Source: Rikenellaceae bacterium (lineage in GTDB: Bacteria; Bacteroidota; Bacteroidia; Bacteroidales; Rikenellaceae). From it: 64,000 nucleotides of DNA. Positions 25,438 to 35,693 of the stretch are shown piece after piece. The position numbers were made by a program, and so were the translations under genes. Every line of letters starts with the position of its first letter. Position 1 is the first letter of the stretch. The notes below the pieces were generated by a model that saw only the letters and a list, made by a program, of their open reading frames with translations, was not told the origin of the DNA and searched no databases. The stretch is taken from NCBI GenBank assembly GCA_902362705.1, contig CABIXK010000005.1, positions 86,429 through 150,428 of the forward strand, read 5' to 3'.

Positions 25438-28425
25438 ATGGCAACCCGAAATAGCAGCTCTTCCACCTCTGCCGGCCGACCGGCCGCGGCGCGCACCAAC
25501 GGCGACAGCGCCCGCTGGATCGGCGGCCTCGTGCTCTTCTTCACGGGGCTCTTCGCCGCTTTCGCGGTCTTCTTCTCCTACTTCTGCTGGGCCGGCGACC
25601 AGAGCGGCCTGCTGCTCTCGGCCGAGGAACGCGCCACGCTGGGCGTCGAGCCCGAGAACCTCTGCGGGTGGATCGGCGCGCGCATCGGCATGTGGCTCGT
25701 CGACGATTCGTTCGGCCTCATGGGCATCCTCATCCCGGTCATGGTGCTGCTTGTGGGGGTGCGCATCATCCGCCAGCGTCCGCTGCTGTTCAACCACTCG
25801 ATCCTCTCGCTGCTTTTCATCACGATCCTCGGCTCGCTGACGCTGGGTTTCGCTTTCTCCGACCACTGGAGCCTCTGTAGCTCGACGGGGTGGGGCGGCG
25901 CGTTCGGTATCGGCGTGGGCGATCTGCTGCGCCGCAACCTGGGGGTCTTCGGCTCGGTCATCGCCCTTCTGGGCGGCTGGATCCTCACGGGGGTCTTCAT
26001 CAACCGCAACTTCATCAACAAGGTCAACGAGGCCGGCAATGCGATGGTGGGGGGCAGCGAGCGCTTCGTCGAGGTGGTGCGCCGCAAGGTGGCGCCCCAT
26101 GCCGCCCCGGCCGACCAGCCGCTCGACGACGGGCACGCGGCACCCGCGGCACCCGCGGCCGCACCCGCGCCGTCGACCCGCCCCGAGCCGCAGTCCGAGC
26201 CCGCGGCCGATGCCGGCTCCGAGCTGGTCATCCGCCGTGCGGCCGAGGAGGCGCCGGCGGAGGCCGACGACGAGAATCCCTTCCTCGAGTACGGACCCGA
26301 CGATCCGGCCGAGGAGCCGATGACCCTGCCCGGCGAGGCGGCGGCCGACGAGGAGTTCACCGAGGTGGACCTCTCGGGGGGCGCCGAGCGCGTGGTGATG
26401 GGGGCGGGCGGGCTGGTCGAGCTGGCGCGTCCGGCGCTCCGCCGCGCCGAGCAGGTCGACGACGGACCCTTCACGGAGCTCACCCTGCGCGGCGACGATG
26501 CTGCGCCGTCGACCGTTGCGCAACCGCTCGACGATCCCTTTGCGGCCGCTCCGCGCACTGCGCCGCAGCCCGCCGCGCCCGTCGTGAGCGACGGCCCCTT
26601 CACCGAACTTTCGCTCGCGCCCGAACCGACGCCCGAACCGACGCCCGAACCGGCGCCCGAACCGGCGCCCGAACCGGCGCCCGAGCCTGCGCCGGCTGCC
26701 GGGACGCCCGTGGCACCCGCCGTATCCGCAATGCCTGCCGCTCCCGTGGCGCCCGAGGCACCCGCCGCACCCGCAATACTCGCCGCACCCGTGGCGCCCG
26801 ATGTTCCCGCAGCGCCCGCCCCCGCGGCCGCGCCGGAGCAGGGAGTCGTGGTGACGGTCGAGAGCGGCCGCGCGCAGCTGGTCGACGAGCGGTCGATCGC
26901 TCAGGAGGCCTACGATCCGCTGAAGGACCTCATAAACTACCGCCGTCCGCCCGTGACGCTGCTCGAGGACTACATGTCCGACTCGGAGGTGACCGACGAG
27001 GAGATCTTCGAGAACAAGTCGCGCATCGAGGAGACGCTCAAATACTTCGGCATCCCCATCCAGCGCATCAAGGCCACCGTGGGCCCCACGGTGACGCTCT
27101 ACGAGATCGTGCAGGCGCAGGGGGTCAAGATTTCGAAGATCCAGGGCCTGGAAAACGACATCGCCCAGAGTCTCAAGGCGTTGGGTATCCGCATCATCGC
27201 CCCCATCCCCGGCAAGGGAACCATCGGCATCGAGGTGCCTAACCAGCGCAAGCAGGTGGTGTCGATGTATTCGTCGGTGCGCTCGCTGCGCTTCCAGGAG
27301 TCGAAGGCCGAGCTGCCGGTGGTGATCGGCCGCACGATCCAGAACGAGAACTACGTCTTCGACCTGGCGAAGATGCCCCACCTGCTCGTCGCCGGTGCCA
27401 CGGGTCAGGGTAAGTCGGTGGGTCTGAACGCCATCATCACCTCGCTGCTCTACCGCAAGCACCCCGCGCAGCTCAAGTTCGTGATGATCGACCCCAAGAT
27501 GGTCGAGTTCTCGCTCTACGCCAAGCTCGAGCGCCACTTCCTGGCCAAGATGGAGTCGGAGGAGAAGGCGATCATCACCGACCCGATGAAGGCGGTCTAC
27601 ACGCTCAACTCGCTCTGCACCGAGATGGACAACCGTCTGGAGCTGTGCAGCGAGGCCGGGGCGCGCAACATCGTCGAATACAACGAGAAGTTCACCGCCC
27701 GCCGGCTCAACCCGCAGAAGGGACACCGCTACATGCCCTACATCGTGGTGGTGGTCGACGAGTTCGCCGACCTGATCATGATGGCGCGCGAGGTCGAGCG
27801 GCCCGTCATGCGTTTGGCGCAGAAGGCCCGTGCGGTGGGCATCCACCTCATCATCGCCACGCAGCGTCCCGACGTGAAGGTCATCACGGGCGGCATCAAG
27901 GCCAACTTCCCCGCCCGCATCGCCTTCCGCGTGATGCAGATGATCGACTCGCGCACGATCATCGACCAGCCGGGCGCCAACCAGCTGATCGGCCGCGGCG
28001 ACATGCTCTTCTCGAAGGACGGCGAGCTGACGCGCATCCAGTGCGCGCTGGTCGAGACGCGCGAGGTGGAGCGCATCGTCGACCACATCGCCGGCCAGCA
28101 GAGCTACACGGAGGCCTACCAGCTGCCCGACTTCGCGCCCGAGGGGGGCGAGGGCGGCGGCCTGGGCAGCGAGGAGTCGTCGGCCCCCGTGCGCTACGAC
28201 TCGCTCTTCGCCGAGATCGCCCGTGAGGCGGTGCAGAACGGCCAGATCTCCACCTCGATGATCCAGCGCAACTACGAGGTGGGCTTCAACCGCGCCGGGC
28301 GCATCATGACGCAGCTCGAGCGGGCCGGCATCGTCGGGCGCCAGCAGGGGGCCAAGCCGCGCGACATCCTCTTCCACGACCTGCCCTCGCTCGAGGCGAA
28401 GCTGCAGGACCTGGGCTTATTCTGA
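25438..28425 (+). CDS. ftsK: DNA translocase FtsK/SpoIIIE
   Basis: 995-residue septal DNA pump. Four N-terminal membrane spans (from about residue 23 to 180) are followed by a roughly 330-residue disordered Ala/Pro/Glu linker, then the motor. The motor has Walker A GATGQGKSVG (K659), Walker B VVVVDEFADLIM, and the DNA-reading gamma winged helix at the C-terminus (QRNYEVGFNRAGRIM). The linker holds a TPEP/APEP repeat encoded by 12-bp DNA repeats. Start at ATG 25438 (MATRNSSS); an in-frame GTG- or TTG-type extension to 25348 runs into the promoter box. Confidence 0.93.
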   Translation: MATRNSSSSTSAGRPAAARTNGDSARWIGGLVLFFTGLFAAFAVFFSYFCWAGDQSGLLLSAEERATLGVEPENLCGWIGARIGMWLVDDSFGLMGILIPVMVLLVGVRIIRQRPLLFNHSILSLLFITILGSLTLGFAFSDHWSLCSSTGWGGAFGIGVGDLLRRNLGVFGSVIALLGGWILTGVFINRNFINKVNEAGNAMVGGSERFVEVVRRKVAPHAAPADQPLDDGHAAPAAPAAAPAPSTRPEPQSEPAADAGSELVIRRAAEEAPAEADDENPFLEYGPDDPAEEPMTLPGEAAADEEFTEVDLSGGAERVVMGAGGLVELARPALRRAEQVDDGPFTELTLRGDDAAPSTVAQPLDDPFAAAPRTAPQPAAPVVSDGPFTELSLAPEPTPEPTPEPAPEPAPEPAPEPAPAAGTPVAPAVSAMPAAPVAPEAPAAPAILAAPVAPDVPAAPAPAAAPEQGVVVTVESGRAQLVDERSIAQEAYDPLKDLINYRRPPVTLLEDYMSDSEVTDEEIFENKSRIEETLKYFGIPIQRIKATVGPTVTLYEIVQAQGVKISKIQGLENDIAQSLKALGIRIIAPIPGKGTIGIEVPNQRKQVVSMYSSVRSLRFQESKAELPVVIGRTIQNENYVFDLAKMPHLLVAGATGQGKSVGLNAIITSLLYRKHPAQLKFVMIDPKMVEFSLYAKLERHFLAKMESEEKAIITDPMKAVYTLNSLCTEMDNRLELCSEAGARNIVEYNEKFTARRLNPQKGHRYMPYIVVVVDEFADLIMMAREVERPVMRLAQKARAVGIHLIIATQRPDVKVITGGIKANFPARIAFRVMQMIDSRTIIDQPGANQLIGRGDMLFSKDGELTRIQCALVETREVERIVDHIAGQQSYTEAYQLPDFAPEGGEGGGLGSEESSAPVRYDSLFAEIAREAVQNGQISTSMIQRNYEVGFNRAGRIMTQLERAGIVGRQQGAKPRDILFHDLPSLEAKLQDLGLF
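26626..26697 (+). repeat. 12-bp tandem repeats encoding (T/A)PEP in the FtsK linker
   Basis: About six near-identical units of the form gcccgaaccgac/ggc in tandem, coding for TPEPTPEPAPEPAPEP. Copy number could change by slippage without breaking the frame because each unit is four codons. Confidence 0.85.
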
Positions 28426-28436
28426 TCCGTAGAACG

Positions 28437-29045
28437 ATGAAACTGAAAACGATGTTTTGGCAGGCCGTGCTGCTCCTGGGGGCGGCGCTTCCCTGCGCGG
28501 CGCAGAGCGATGCCGCAGCCTGGCTCGAGCGGCTCGACGCCGCCATCGCCCGCGAGGGCAGCTATGCTGTCCACTTCTCGGTCACCACCTCCGAGGAGTT
28601 CGCCGGCCGGGGCTACTACCTGGTCGACGGCGAGAGCTACTATCTGGTGCTGGGCGATGCGGAGGTCTTCTGCGACGGCAGCATCCGCTACGAGGTGAGC
28701 CGCGTGGCGCGCGAGGTGACCGTCGTGTCGGTCGATCCGGCGAGCCGCAACCTGCTCGACAACCCCACCCACGCCTTCGACTTCCTCGACGAGAGCTACG
28801 CCGCCGAGCTCCTCTCGGCCGATGCCGAGCGGGCGCTGCTGCGCCTGACGCCCCGCGGCAAGGGGCCCGTCAGCGAGGTGCTGCTCTGCGTCGATGCGCA
28901 GCGTGCGCTGCCCCAGTACGTGACCTACGTGGCCGACGGACTGGAGGTGAAGGTCTCGATCCTCTCGTTCGAGAAGTTGCAGCGCCCCGTGCTCACGTTC
29001 GACGCGGCGCGCTACGCCGACTACGAGCTGATCGATTTCCGTTAG
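28437..29045 (+). CDS. LolA-like outer membrane lipoprotein carrier
   Basis: 202-residue periplasmic protein with a signal peptide (MKLKTMFWQAVLLLGAALPCAAQ). The body shows the alternating beta pattern of LolA/LolB-like proteins (YYLVDGESYYLVLGDAEVFC, VDPASRNLLDNP, VLLCVDAQRALPQYVTY). It begins 11 nt after ftsK, the same order as ftsK-lolA in E. coli, which supports a role in carrying lipoproteins between membranes. Sequence identity to E. coli LolA looks low. Confidence 0.8.
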   Translation: MKLKTMFWQAVLLLGAALPCAAQSDAAAWLERLDAAIAREGSYAVHFSVTTSEEFAGRGYYLVDGESYYLVLGDAEVFCDGSIRYEVSRVAREVTVVSVDPASRNLLDNPTHAFDFLDESYAAELLSADAERALLRLTPRGKGPVSEVLLCVDAQRALPQYVTYVADGLEVKVSILSFEKLQRPVLTFDAARYADYELIDFR

Positions 29046-29049
29046 CCGC

Positions 29050-29829
29050 TCACTCGCGCCACAGGTAGGCGTGCAGCGCCCCGACGAAGAGCGCTCCGCC
29101 CGCGATGTTGCCCAGCGTGGCGGGCAGCAGGTTGCGCCACAGCAGCTCCGCGACCGAGATGTCGGCCCCGAGCATCATCCCCACCGGGATGAAGAACATG
29201 TTGGCCACGCTGTGCTCGTAGCCCATCGCCACGAACCCCGCCACGGGCAGGAAGAGCCCGAGTATGCGCCCCGGCGTCTCCGTGGCGCACATTCCCAGCC
29301 ATACGGCCAGGCAGACGAGCCAGTTGGCCCCGATGCCCCGCAGCAGGACGGTCGTCCACGGCAGGGCGACCTTCGCGAGCGCCGCATTGCATGCCGCCTC
29401 GTGCCAGAGGGGGTGTGCGAGCATCCCGGGCAGCACCGTGAGCACCCCGCCGAAGAAGAGCGCCCCGACGAAGTTGCCCGTCCACACCAGCGCCCAGTTG
29501 CGGGCCACGGCGCTCCAGCCGTAGCGGCGGCGCAGCGCCCCCGGCACCAGCACGGCGTTGTTGCCCGTGAAGAGCTCGGCGCCGGTGAAGACCACCAGCA
29601 CGAGCCCCAGCGGGAAGACCGCGGCCGAGAGCAGGCGCTGGAGCCCCGGTGCTGCCGCGGCCCCCGGGAATCCGAAGCCCGCCATCAGCGACAGCAGGCC
29701 ACCCATGGCGATGAAGGCGCCTGCCAGGAAGGCGAGCAGGAGGGTTTTCCGTGCGGGGTGGCGCAGCTTGGCGTCGGCCGAGCGCTCCATCGACGCGAGT
29801 GCCTCGCGGGGAGTGAGAATCGGATTCAT
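29050..29829 (-). CDS. formate/nitrite transporter (FNT) family channel
   Basis: 259-residue inner-membrane channel with six hydrophobic segments. FNT signatures include GAELFTGNN near the second third and NWLVCLAVWLGM, and GYEHSVANMFFIPVGMM in TM5-6. FNT channels form pentamers that pass formate or nitrite; formate release fits an anaerobic fermenter. Start ATG 29829 (MNPILTPREA) because an upstream in-frame TTG at 29850 lies inside the -7 box. The stop is 5 nt from the stop of the convergent LolA-like gene. Confidence 0.9.
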   Translation of the reverse strand: MNPILTPREALASMERSADAKLRHPARKTLLLAFLAGAFIAMGGLLSLMAGFGFPGAAAAPGLQRLLSAAVFPLGLVLVVFTGAELFTGNNAVLVPGALRRRYGWSAVARNWALVWTGNFVGALFFGGVLTVLPGMLAHPLWHEAACNAALAKVALPWTTVLLRGIGANWLVCLAVWLGMCATETPGRILGLFLPVAGFVAMGYEHSVANMFFIPVGMMLGADISVAELLWRNLLPATLGNIAGGALFVGALHAYLWRE

Positions 29830-29847
29830 CGGTTCGGATTTTGGCTG

Positions 29848-29878
29848 CAAAGATACGTATTCTTCCCTTACGTTACAA
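29848..29878 (-). promoter_or_regulatory. promoter of the FNT gene
   Basis: Minus strand TTG (29876-29878), 20 nt, TATCTTTG (29848-29855), 18 nt before the ATG. Confidence 0.72.
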
Positions 29879-29941
29879 CGCCCCGGCGCTGCGGCGGACC
29901 GGCCGCGGGCGCCCGTGCAGAGGCGTCGCCGCCCTGCATGG

Positions 29942-29987
29942 AAAATCCCGGAAGCACCTTTGCCGAGAGGGTGTTTCCGGGATTTTT
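29942..29987 (-). terminator. terminator after the acyltransferase gene
   Basis: Inverted repeat AAAATCCCGGAA...CACC / GGTG...TTCCGGGATTTTT around a 10-nt loop, with T runs on both strands. It lies just downstream of the minus-strand acyltransferase. Confidence 0.8.
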
Positions 29988-30003
29988 CTGTGCGAAGGCG
30001 CCG

Positions 30004-31146
30004 CTATTTCCCCGTTCGGAGCCTCCGTCCGAGCCACTCGCGCACGGGCTCGTCGTAGCACTTCAGGCAGAGGTAGGCCAGGGCGATGTTCCCGAAGAAG
30101 AGGCCGATGGCCACGGGCCACGTCTGAGCGAAGGTGAGCCCTTCGCGCCACAGCCAGGCATAGAACAGATACATGAAGGGGTAGTGGACGATGTAGAGCG
30201 GGTAGGAGATGTCGCCCAGTGTCTTGCAGATGCGCGACGAGGTGCGGTCCGTGGTCTTGCCCGACGCGGCCACCCGGACCAGCAGCGGGAAGGCGAAGAG
30301 GATGCACGCGGCGTCGTAGAGGCCGTTCATCCACGGCGTGTCGCCGCCGCCGATATGGGGGATGCAGAGCAGCAGGGCCACCGCCGCGCTGCAGATCCAG
30401 AAGGCGCCGCGCATGGCCACGGGGCGGAAGCGGCGCGAGAGCAGCAGACCGGCCGAGAAGGAGAACGACAGCCGCAGCAGCCCGCCCGGGAGGTTGTGGT
30501 CGAGCAGCGACCAGCCCACGCCCATGTGGCCGTAACCCGAGAGGTTGCCCGCGGCATAGGCCGCCAGCCCGAGGCCCGACACGGCGACGAGGAGCGTCAG
30601 CGCGCGCGTCGACAGCCGGCGCAGCAGCGTGGCGTAGAGTATGTTGCCGACGTATTCGAAGAAGAGCGACCAGCTGGGGCCGTTGAGCGGGAACATCTCG
30701 CCGTTGCCGCGCACCTCGGCCGCCGATCCCGGGAGGGCCGGGACGAGCAGCAGGTTGAGCAGCAGGGCCAGCGCCACGGCCCAGCCGGCCACGCGGGTGC
30801 CGTCCCACTGCACGCAGCCCTGGATCGCATAGGTCGCGGCGCCCAGCACGACGCCCATGACCAGCATCGGGTGGAGGCGTATGAGGCGCCGCCGGAAGAA
30901 CCCGCCGACGGTCATGCGCCCCTTCCAGCGGTCATCGTAGGCGTATCCGATGACGAAGCCCGAGAGGATGAAGAAGAAGTCGACGGCCAGGTAGCCGTGG
31001 TTGAACATCTGGTCGACGGGGCTCGTGGCGAAGCCCTCGAAGATGTGGTACCATATGACCAGCAGCGCGGCTACGCCACGCAGGCCGTCGAGCAGTTCGT
31101 AGTGGGGTTTGGTGTCAGCGAAGGCGGACGAAGCGGTGGGTTGCAT
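30004..31146 (-). CDS. acyltransferase 3 (OafA/YrhL-like) membrane protein
   Basis: 380-residue integral membrane acyltransferase with about ten spans. It starts with the family motif YELLDGLRGVAALLVIWYHI containing the conserved R and the catalytic H, followed by GYLAVDFFFILSGFVIGYAY. Such enzymes O-acetylate or succinylate cell-surface or secreted sugars using acyl groups moved across the inner membrane. It stands alone between a promoter and a terminator, so the acceptor cannot be inferred. Confidence 0.9.
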   Translation of the reverse strand: MQPTASSAFADTKPHYELLDGLRGVAALLVIWYHIFEGFATSPVDQMFNHGYLAVDFFFILSGFVIGYAYDDRWKGRMTVGGFFRRRLIRLHPMLVMGVVLGAATYAIQGCVQWDGTRVAGWAVALALLLNLLLVPALPGSAAEVRGNGEMFPLNGPSWSLFFEYVGNILYATLLRRLSTRALTLLVAVSGLGLAAYAAGNLSGYGHMGVGWSLLDHNLPGGLLRLSFSFSAGLLLSRRFRPVAMRGAFWICSAAVALLLCIPHIGGGDTPWMNGLYDAACILFAFPLLVRVAASGKTTDRTSSRICKTLGDISYPLYIVHYPFMYLFYAWLWREGLTFAQTWPVAIGLFFGNIALAYLCLKCYDEPVREWLGRRLRTGK

Positions 31147-31193
31147 GGTGGTCGGGGTCTGTTGTCGGTTGTTCGATTGTTCGTTACCGGCTG

Positions 31194-31201
31194 CAAAGGT
31201 A
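31194..31201 (-). promoter_or_regulatory. -7 box of the acyltransferase gene
   Basis: TACCTTTG on the minus strand, 47 nt before the ATG; no good -33 match. Confidence 0.5.
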
Positions 31202-31412
31202 ATCCGTTGCGGGGAATCTCCGTTTGCCCTGCGTCAAAAAAACGCCCGCGGCGAAGCGATTTTTCCTGTCCGGCGTCCGGGTGCCGGTCCGCCGGAGCTC
31301 CGACCCTCGGTCGGGCGATTTTTTTCGGGCCGTCAGATCGCACGAAAAGGGGCTAAAACGGGCCGTTGCGCGGCAAAAGGTGTGCGCGGTGCGCGAATTT
31401 GGGCCCCGAAAG

Positions 31413-31443
31413 TTGCTCAAATCGGAAATAAACGCTATTTTTG
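31413..31443 (+). promoter_or_regulatory. promoter of gyrA
   Basis: TTG (31413-31415), 20 nt, TATTTTTG (31436-31443). The box contains an in-frame TTG, which is why the upstream extension of gyrA is rejected. Confidence 0.7.
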
Positions 31444-31476
31444 CTCGTTAATAAGAACGAAAATCCGCTGAAGATA

Positions 31477-34005
31477 ATGCTGACAGAAGAAGAAAAGAAT
31501 GCCGGTCTGATGGGACGCATCATCCCCATCAATATCGAAGAGCAGATGAAGTCGGCCTACATCGACTACTCGATGTCGGTCATCGTCTCGCGAGCGCTTC
31601 CCGACGTGAGGGACGGACTGAAGCCCGTACACCGCCGCATCCTCTACGATATGAGCGCCGAACTGAACCTCTACTCCGACAAGCCCACCCGTAAGTCGGC
31701 CCGTATCGTCGGCGACGTGCTCGGTAAGTTCCACCCCCACGGCGACACGTCGGTCTACGACGCGATGGTCCGCCTGGCCCAGGAGTGGTCGATGCGCTAT
31801 CCGCTGGTCGACGGCCAGGGCAACTTCGGCTCGATGGACGGCGACTCGCCCGCGGCCATGCGTTACACCGAGGCCCGCATGCGCAAGATCACCGACGAGG
31901 TGATGGCCGACATCGACAAGGAGACCGTCGACTGGACGCTCAACTTCGACGACACGATCCCCGAGCCCACGGTGCTCCCGACGCGCATCCCGCTGCTGCT
32001 GGTCAACGGCTCGAGCGGTATCGCCGTGGGTATGGCGACCAACATGGCGCCCCACAACCTCTCGGAGGTGGTCGACGCCTGCTGCGCCTATGTCGACAAC
32101 CCCGAGATCGAGGGCGAGGAGCTGCTCCAGTACGTCAAGGGCCCCGACTTCCCCACGGGCGGCATCATCTACGGCTACGAGGGCGTGCGCGAGGCGCTGC
32201 TCACGGGTCGCGGCCGCGTGGTGATGCGCGCCAAGACCGAAGTGGAGCACACCCCCAGCGGCCGCGAGTGCATCGTCATCACCGAGATCCCCTACATGAT
32301 CAACAAGGCCGAGATGATCAAGAAGATTGCCGACCTGATCAACGAGAAGAAGATCGAGGGCATCTCCTACATCAACGACGAGTCGGACCGCAACGGCCTG
32401 CGCATCATCGTCATCCTCAAGCACGACGCCGTGGCCAGCGTGGTACTCAACACCCTGTATAAGAACACGCCGTTGCAGACCTCGTTCGCAGTGAACAACA
32501 TCGCCCTTGTGAACGGCCGTCCGCAGCTGCTCCCGCTGCGCGACCTGATCAAATACTTCGTCGAGCACCGCCACGACGTGGTGGTCCGCCGCACGCGTTT
32601 CGACAAGCGCAAGGCCGAGGAGCGCCTCCACATCGTGCTGGGTCTGCTCATCGCGCAGGACAACATCGACGAGATCGTGCGCATCATCCGCTCGTCGAAG
32701 ACCCCCGACGAGGCCAAGCAGACGATGATCGAGCGCTTCGGCCTCTCGGAGATCCAGGCTTCGGCCATCATCGAGATGCGCCTGCGCGCCCTGACGGGGC
32801 TCGAGCACGGCAAGCTGGTGGCCGAGCGCGATGAGCTGGAGCGCCTGATCGCCCACCTGGCGGAGGTGCTCGCCGACGTCTCGCTGCAGATGAAGATCAT
32901 CAAGGAGGAGCTCCTGGAGATCAAGGAGAAGTACGGCGACGAGCGCCGCTCGGAGATCGTCTATGCCTCGGAGGAGTTCAACCCCGAGGACTTCTACGCC
33001 GACGACGACATGGTCATCACCATCTCGCACATGGGCTACATCAAGCGCACGCCCCTGGCCGAGTACCGCACGCAGAACCGCGGCGGCGTGGGCGCCAAGG
33101 GCAGCGCCACGCGCGACGAGGACTTCATCGAGCACATCTATGTCGCCTCGATGCACAACACGATGCTCTTCTTCACGGAGAAGGGCCGCTGCTACTGGCT
33201 CAAGGTCTACGAGATCCCCGAGGGCACCCGCTCGTCGAAGGGCCGCGCCATCCAGAACGTCATCCAGATCGAGCCGGGCGACAAGGTCCGCGCCTACATC
33301 AACGTCAAGCGGCTCAACGACGCGGAGTATGTCGACAGCAACTACATCATCATGTGCACCAAGGACGGCACGATCAAGAAGACGAAGCTCGAAGCCTACT
33401 CGCGTCCGCGCCAGAACGGCGTCAACGCCATCGTCATCCGCGAGGGCGACCAGCTCATCGAGGCCAAGCTCACGAGCGGCAATGCCGAGGTGATGATCGC
33501 CGCCCGGGGCGGCAAGGCGATCCGCTTCAACGAGAATACGGTGCGTCCGATCGGTCGCGTGGGCGCCGGCGTGCGCGGCATCTCGATCGAGGAGGACGAC
33601 GAGGTGGTAGGCATGATTTGTGTGGAGCCCGACTCCAAGCAGGACGTGCTGGTGCTGAGCGAAAACGGCTACGGCAAGCGCACCGACCTGGAGGAGTACC
33701 GCGTGACCAACCGCGGCGGCAAGGGCGTGAAGACGATCAACGTGACCGAGAAAACGGGAGCGCTGATCTCGATCCAGGCCGTCACGGACGACAACGACCT
33801 GATGATCATCAACCGCTCGGGCCTCACGATCCGCACGGCCGTGTCGCAGATCCGCCTGGCGGGCCGCGCCACGCAGGGCGTGCGGATCATCAACCTGCGC
33901 GAGGGCGACGCCATCGCCTCGGTGATGGCCGTGCCGGCCTCCGACGAGAGCGAGGCTGCCGAGGCTCCGGCGCAGGGCGAGGGCGAGGCCCCGGCCGAGG
34001 CGTGA
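31477..34005 (+). CDS. gyrA: DNA gyrase subunit A
   Basis: 842-residue cleavage subunit of gyrase that introduces negative supercoils together with GyrB (not in this window). Catalytic tyrosine Y130 in RYTEARM. The quinolone-determining region reads [17 protein letters not shown], with Thr where E. coli has Ser83 and Asp kept at the Asp87 position. The C-terminal beta-pinwheel repeats are present, with the GyrA-box-like [11 protein letters not shown], which separates it from the ParC encoded at 21 kb. Start at ATG 31477 ([10 protein letters not shown]). Confidence 0.95.
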   Translation: MLTEEEKNAGLMGRIIPINIEEQMKSAYIDYSMSVIVSRALPDVRDGLKPVHRRILYDMSAELNLYSDKPTRKSARIVGDVLGKFHPHGDTSVYDAMVRLAQEWSMRYPLVDGQGNFGSMDGDSPAAMRYTEARMRKITDEVMADIDKETVDWTLNFDDTIPEPTVLPTRIPLLLVNGSSGIAVGMATNMAPHNLSEVVDACCAYVDNPEIEGEELLQYVKGPDFPTGGIIYGYEGVREALLTGRGRVVMRAKTEVEHTPSGRECIVITEIPYMINKAEMIKKIADLINEKKIEGISYINDESDRNGLRIIVILKHDAVASVVLNTLYKNTPLQTSFAVNNIALVNGRPQLLPLRDLIKYFVEHRHDVVVRRTRFDKRKAEERLHIVLGLLIAQDNIDEIVRIIRSSKTPDEAKQTMIERFGLSEIQASAIIEMRLRALTGLEHGKLVAERDELERLIAHLAEVLADVSLQMKIIKEELLEIKEKYGDERRSEIVYASEEFNPEDFYADDDMVITISHMGYIKRTPLAEYRTQNRGGVGAKGSATRDEDFIEHIYVASMHNTMLFFTEKGRCYWLKVYEIPEGTRSSKGRAIQNVIQIEPGDKVRAYINVKRLNDAEYVDSNYIIMCTKDGTIKKTKLEAYSRPRQNGVNAIVIREGDQLIEAKLTSGNAEVMIAARGGKAIRFNENTVRPIGRVGAGVRGISIEEDDEVVGMICVEPDSKQDVLVLSENGYGKRTDLEEYRVTNRGGKGVKTINVTEKTGALISIQAVTDDNDLMIINRSGLTIRTAVSQIRLAGRATQGVRIINLREGDAIASVMAVPASDESEAAEAPAQGEGEAPAEA

Positions 34006-34040
34006 TTGCCGGCCGGAGCGCGCCCGCGGGCCGGAAACGG

Positions 34041-34070
34041 TTGCGCGAACCGATTATTTGGTTATCTTTG
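34041..34070 (+). promoter_or_regulatory. promoter of the TPR protein gene
   Basis: TTG (34041-34043), 19 nt, TATCTTTG (34063-34070), 72 nt before the ATG. Confidence 0.7.
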
Positions 34071-34142
34071 TGAGTAGGGAGCCGGCGCGGCCGGCCCCGA
34101 ACGATTGAGAAATATTTGAAAAACCTTAAATTTCAGATTGTT

Positions 34143-35489
34143 ATGAAGAAAATCATGATGACGGCCTTTGCCGCCCTGCTGCTGGCGATGCCCGCCGTGC
34201 AGGCGCAGAAGGTCAACGAGAGCGCCATCCGCTCGAAGATCGCCAAGAGCGACGCCGACATCGCCGATGCCAAGAAGAACGCCAAGGCCGCGACGTGGAT
34301 CAACCGCGGCAAGATCTTCATGGAGGCGGCCGCCGAGCCTACGAAGGACCTCTTCATCGGCCAGGAGTCGATGCTGCTCAAGCTGGCCATGGGCGATCCC
34401 GCATCGACGGGCGCCGAGACGCTCAACAACAACCAGTTCGAGGCGTGGGTATATCCCTATGTGACCGTCTACCTCAAGGATGGCAAGGTCGCCGCCTGGA
34501 CGCAGACCAAGTGGGTGGTGGAGAACGCCCCCGAGAAGGCCATCGAGGCCTATGCCAAGGCTGCCGAGGTCGATCCCAAGGCCGCTCCGAAGGCGAAGGA
34601 GGGTCTGCAGCAGGTCAGCGACTTCTGCTCGCAGGCCGGTAATGCAGGCCTCGACACGGGCATGCACGCCGCTTCGGCCGACGCTTTCGCCACGGCCTAT
34701 GCGGCCCAGGCCGTTCCCGTCTACGGCAAGGCCGATCCCTCGCTGCTCTACTACGCGGGCAACCTGCGCACGATGGACGGCGTGAACAACCCCGCATCGT
34801 ATGCGCTGGGCGCCGAGTACCTCAACAAGGCGCTCGAGCAGGGCTATGCCGACGAGGCCGGCTACCTCTACTACTACCTCTTCCACTGCTACTACGGTCA
34901 GAAGGATGCCGATCCGGCCAACGTCGTGAAGGCTAAGGACACCCTGCTGGCTGGTATCTCGAAGTATCCCAAGAACGAGAACATCCTCGAGGCGCTCATC
35001 CAGCTCTACACGGTAGAGGAGGGTGTGGGCGACCCCGCCGACCTGGTGGCGATGATCGATGCTTCGCTGGCCGAGAACCCCGAGAACGTCGACCTGTGGT
35101 TCGGCCGCGGCCGTACTTTTTACGCGCTGAAGAACTTCGACGAGGCGATCGCTTCGTTCGCCAAGGTGACCGAGATCCAGCCCGATCTGTTCGACGGCAA
35201 CTACTGGCTGGGCATGTTCTACATCCTGAAGGCCGACGAGGAGAACCGCATCATCCAGGAGGAGAAGCAGTACAACAGCACCTCGGCTTATGAGGACGAC
35301 CTGAAGGCCGTGACCGCCATCTACATGCAGGCTGTGCCCTGGCTGGAGAAGGCCCACCAGATCAAGCCCGAGGATCTTCAGGCGCTCGACTACCTCAAGT
35401 CGCTCTGCTTCCGCGTGCGCGACGAGGAGGGCATGATGGCGAAGTACGAGAAGTACAACGCCGAGTTCAAGAAGCTCAAGGGCGAGTAA
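34143..35489 (+). CDS. secreted tetratricopeptide-repeat protein
   Basis: 448-residue exported protein: signal peptide MKKIMMTAFAALLLAMPAVQAQ, then helical repeats. TPR-like units are clearest in the C-terminal half (NVDLWFGRGRTFYALKNFDEAIASFAKVTEIQPD and the segment around 34860-34920). No enzyme motif or lipobox is seen, so a periplasmic protein-binding scaffold is the likely role. It follows gyrA but has its own promoter and ends at a strong terminator. No specific partner is suggested by the context. Confidence 0.8.
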   Translation: MKKIMMTAFAALLLAMPAVQAQKVNESAIRSKIAKSDADIADAKKNAKAATWINRGKIFMEAAAEPTKDLFIGQESMLLKLAMGDPASTGAETLNNNQFEAWVYPYVTVYLKDGKVAAWTQTKWVVENAPEKAIEAYAKAAEVDPKAAPKAKEGLQQVSDFCSQAGNAGLDTGMHAASADAFATAYAAQAVPVYGKADPSLLYYAGNLRTMDGVNNPASYALGAEYLNKALEQGYADEAGYLYYYLFHCYYGQKDADPANVVKAKDTLLAGISKYPKNENILEALIQLYTVEEGVGDPADLVAMIDASLAENPENVDLWFGRGRTFYALKNFDEAIASFAKVTEIQPDLFDGNYWLGMFYILKADEENRIIQEEKQYNSTSAYEDDLKAVTAIYMQAVPWLEKAHQIKPEDLQALDYLKSLCFRVRDEEGMMAKYEKYNAEFKKLKGE

Positions 35490-35508
35490 GCGCTCGCGCT
35501 GCGACGAT

Positions 35509-35542
35509 AAAGCCCCGGCACCTTTACGGTGCCGGGGCTTTT
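35509..35542. terminator. terminator after the TPR gene
   Basis: AAAGCCCCGGCACC / GGTGCCGGGGCTTT stem with a 5-nt loop and a T run; could also serve the convergent MATE gene. Confidence 0.9.
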
Positions 35543-35693
35543 CGTGCGGTGCGGCCGGCTGGGTGGTGTCGGCCGGCGTTGCCGGTGCGGGACGGTGTGG
35601 GAGAGCCTGCGGGGGCTGCCGCCGCGGTGCCGGGGACGGTCGTCGCCGGGGCTGCGGTTGGGCTTGTCGCCGGGCTTCCGGTCGCCCGAGCGG

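Noticed and set aside
26626..26697. CRISPR-like repeats
   Set aside because: The units are 12 bp, directly adjacent, in frame and coding; no spacers.
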